From assembly GCA_018662715.1 (NCBI GenBank), contig JABJFP010000200.1, positions 1-6,671 of the forward strand: a DNA stretch of 6,671 nt. Direction: 5' to 3'. Below, in pieces: positions 6,073 through 6,671 of this stretch (position 1 is the stretch's first letter; each line of letters begins with the position of its first letter). The stretch comes from Methanobacteriota archaeon (GTDB lineage: Archaea; Thermoplasmatota; Poseidoniia; Poseidoniales; Poseidoniaceae). The notes under the pieces were generated by a model, which saw only the letters and a list, made by a program, of their open reading frames with translations, was not told the origin of the DNA and searched no databases. The translations under genes and the position numbers were made by a program.

Positions 6073-6414
6073 ATGTCAAAGGATCCAAAGGGACGAAAGG
6101 AACCTGGTTTCACCCGCCACGCCTTCGTCTGTGGACATGAACGCCCTGAAGGGGCTGCACGACCATCCTGCCTTGCTAAAGATAGCCTGAACATGATGCG
6201 AGAACTCAAGCAATCGGTTCGAGATAAGGGAATTAAAGGTGTTCGGGTCCAAAAATCCGGATGTCTGGATTATTGTGAATTCGGACCAACATGCGTCATT
6301 TATCCCGAAGGGACATGGTATTCACTTGAGGCAAACGGCGCATTTGATGCTGTTCTCAAACATTTGGAAACCGGTGAAGTTCAAGTGAACTACACGCTCA
6401 AGCTTACCGAATAA
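6073..6414 (+). CDS. Thioredoxin-like [2Fe-2S] ferredoxin
   Basis: A 113-residue electron carrier with the thioredoxin-like [2Fe-2S] fold, as in NuoE C-terminal domains and Aquifex Fd4. The four probable cluster ligands are C20 (in HAFVCGHERP), C33, C64 and C68 (in SGCLDYCEFGP), giving C-x12-C-x30-C-x3-C. The segment CVIYPEGTWY (74-83) is also typical of the family. C74 is an extra cysteine outside the ligand set. A 12-residue basic, polar N-terminal extension precedes the fold. The protein is soluble, with no signal or membrane segment, and its redox partner cannot be read from the sequence. The start is ATG 6073 with AGGTGA overlapping the upstream stop. The TAA stop directly adjoins the stop of the convergent aIF2-beta gene. 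The close pairing with the PCD-like gene suggests co-expression, perhaps a shared redox or pterin pathway; that is inference. Confidence 0.92.
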   Translation: MSKDPKGRKEPGFTRHAFVCGHERPEGAARPSCLAKDSLNMMRELKQSVRDKGIKGVRVQKSGCLDYCEFGPTCVIYPEGTWYSLEANGAFDAVLKHLETGEVQVNYTLKLTE

Positions 6415-6671
6415 TCACAGTTTAACCGGGCGCGTTGCACCGCATGCTTGACACTTGAGGAGCGTCGTACGGTCTTCACGAATGAAATGTGTATCTGGGG
6501 CAGAACATTGGCTGCACTTGATGTACGTGTTTACGTAATTTGCAATCGTGTTCTTGATTCTCTTCGGAGGGATTCGCCCCTTAAAACGAGCACGAGGACC
6601 GTCACGGGAACCAGAAGTACCAAGGTCATTCAAGATGTACTGATAGACGTGATTTTCATCTCGGTCCATCA
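6415..6671 (-). CDS. Translation initiation factor aIF2 beta, C-terminal part (5' truncated by window edge)
   Basis: This is the C-terminal portion, about 84 residues visible, of the beta subunit of archaeal initiation factor 2, which with alpha and gamma delivers initiator Met-tRNA to the small subunit. The visible part starts near DRDENHVYQYILNDLGT and continues through GRIPPKRIKN and YVNTYIKCSQC. It ends in the zinc ribbon with C52, C55, C73 and C76 (counted from the first visible Met), including CSAPDTHF and the terminal CGATRPV. Full-length aIF2-beta is about 135-140 residues, so roughly 50 N-terminal residues lie beyond position 6671. The Met at 6669 is very probably internal, not the start. 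The gene is convergent with the ferredoxin gene, with no spacer between the two stop codons. Confidence 0.93.
   Translation of the reverse strand, partial: MDRDENHVYQYILNDLGTSGSRDGPRARFKGRIPPKRIKNTIANYVNTYIKCSQCSAPDTHFIREDRTTLLKCQACGATRPVKL

Noticed and set aside
1..6671. tRNA, rRNA, CRISPR, insertion sequence or prophage signals
   Set aside because: None was found by reading both strands. Nearly all of the window is housekeeping coding sequence, with no terminal inverted repeats, transposase motifs or repeat-spacer pattern.

Overview
The window reads as a compact stretch of archaeal chromosome, almost certainly euryarchaeal. Every recognisable gene is an archaeal housekeeping type: release factor aRF1 with NIKS and GGQ motifs, an archaeal ArgRS with a KMSTR loop, an archaeal UMP kinase, a NOG1-type ribosome GTPase, the zinc-ribbon end of aIF2-beta and a DUF2116-type zinc-ribbon protein. 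Balanced base composition, very tight packing and Shine-Dalgarno (SD)-like sites would fit an uncultured marine lineage such as Poseidoniales (Marine Group II). That placement is a guess; only 'archaeal' is well supported.

Layout. On the minus strand at the left, pyrH (299-1006) is followed by a small membrane-anchored zinc-ribbon gene (10-288). A 127-bp divergent intergenic region (1007-1133) holds an interrupted inverted repeat centred at its midpoint. To its right, prf1 (aRF1) and argS run rightward, 4 nt apart, to 4149. A NOG1-family GTPase gene (4150-5265, minus) abuts argS tail to tail with no intervening base. A second divergent region (5266-5376) leads into a rightward three-gene cluster: an unrecognised 147-aa protein, a pterin-4a-carbinolamine dehydratase-like protein and a thioredoxin-like [2Fe-2S] ferredoxin, ending at 6414. 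That cluster again abuts, with no gap, the partial minus-strand aIF2-beta gene (6415-6671).

Function. Four genes serve translation or ribosome biogenesis: termination, arginine charging, a large-subunit GTPase and initiation. pyrH supplies UDP for nucleotide synthesis. The 147-aa/PCD/ferredoxin cluster is the least explained part. No RNA genes, mobile elements, CRISPR arrays or horizontally acquired islands were seen, and I found no clear new biological system. No stretch over 300 bases lacks a gene.

The most notable non-gene signals are structural. Tail-to-tail genes meet at directly adjoining stop codons (TGA|TCA, TAA|TCA). Three same-strand junctions use a TGA stop that is also part of an SD-like sequence for the next ATG, 4 or 5 nt downstream.
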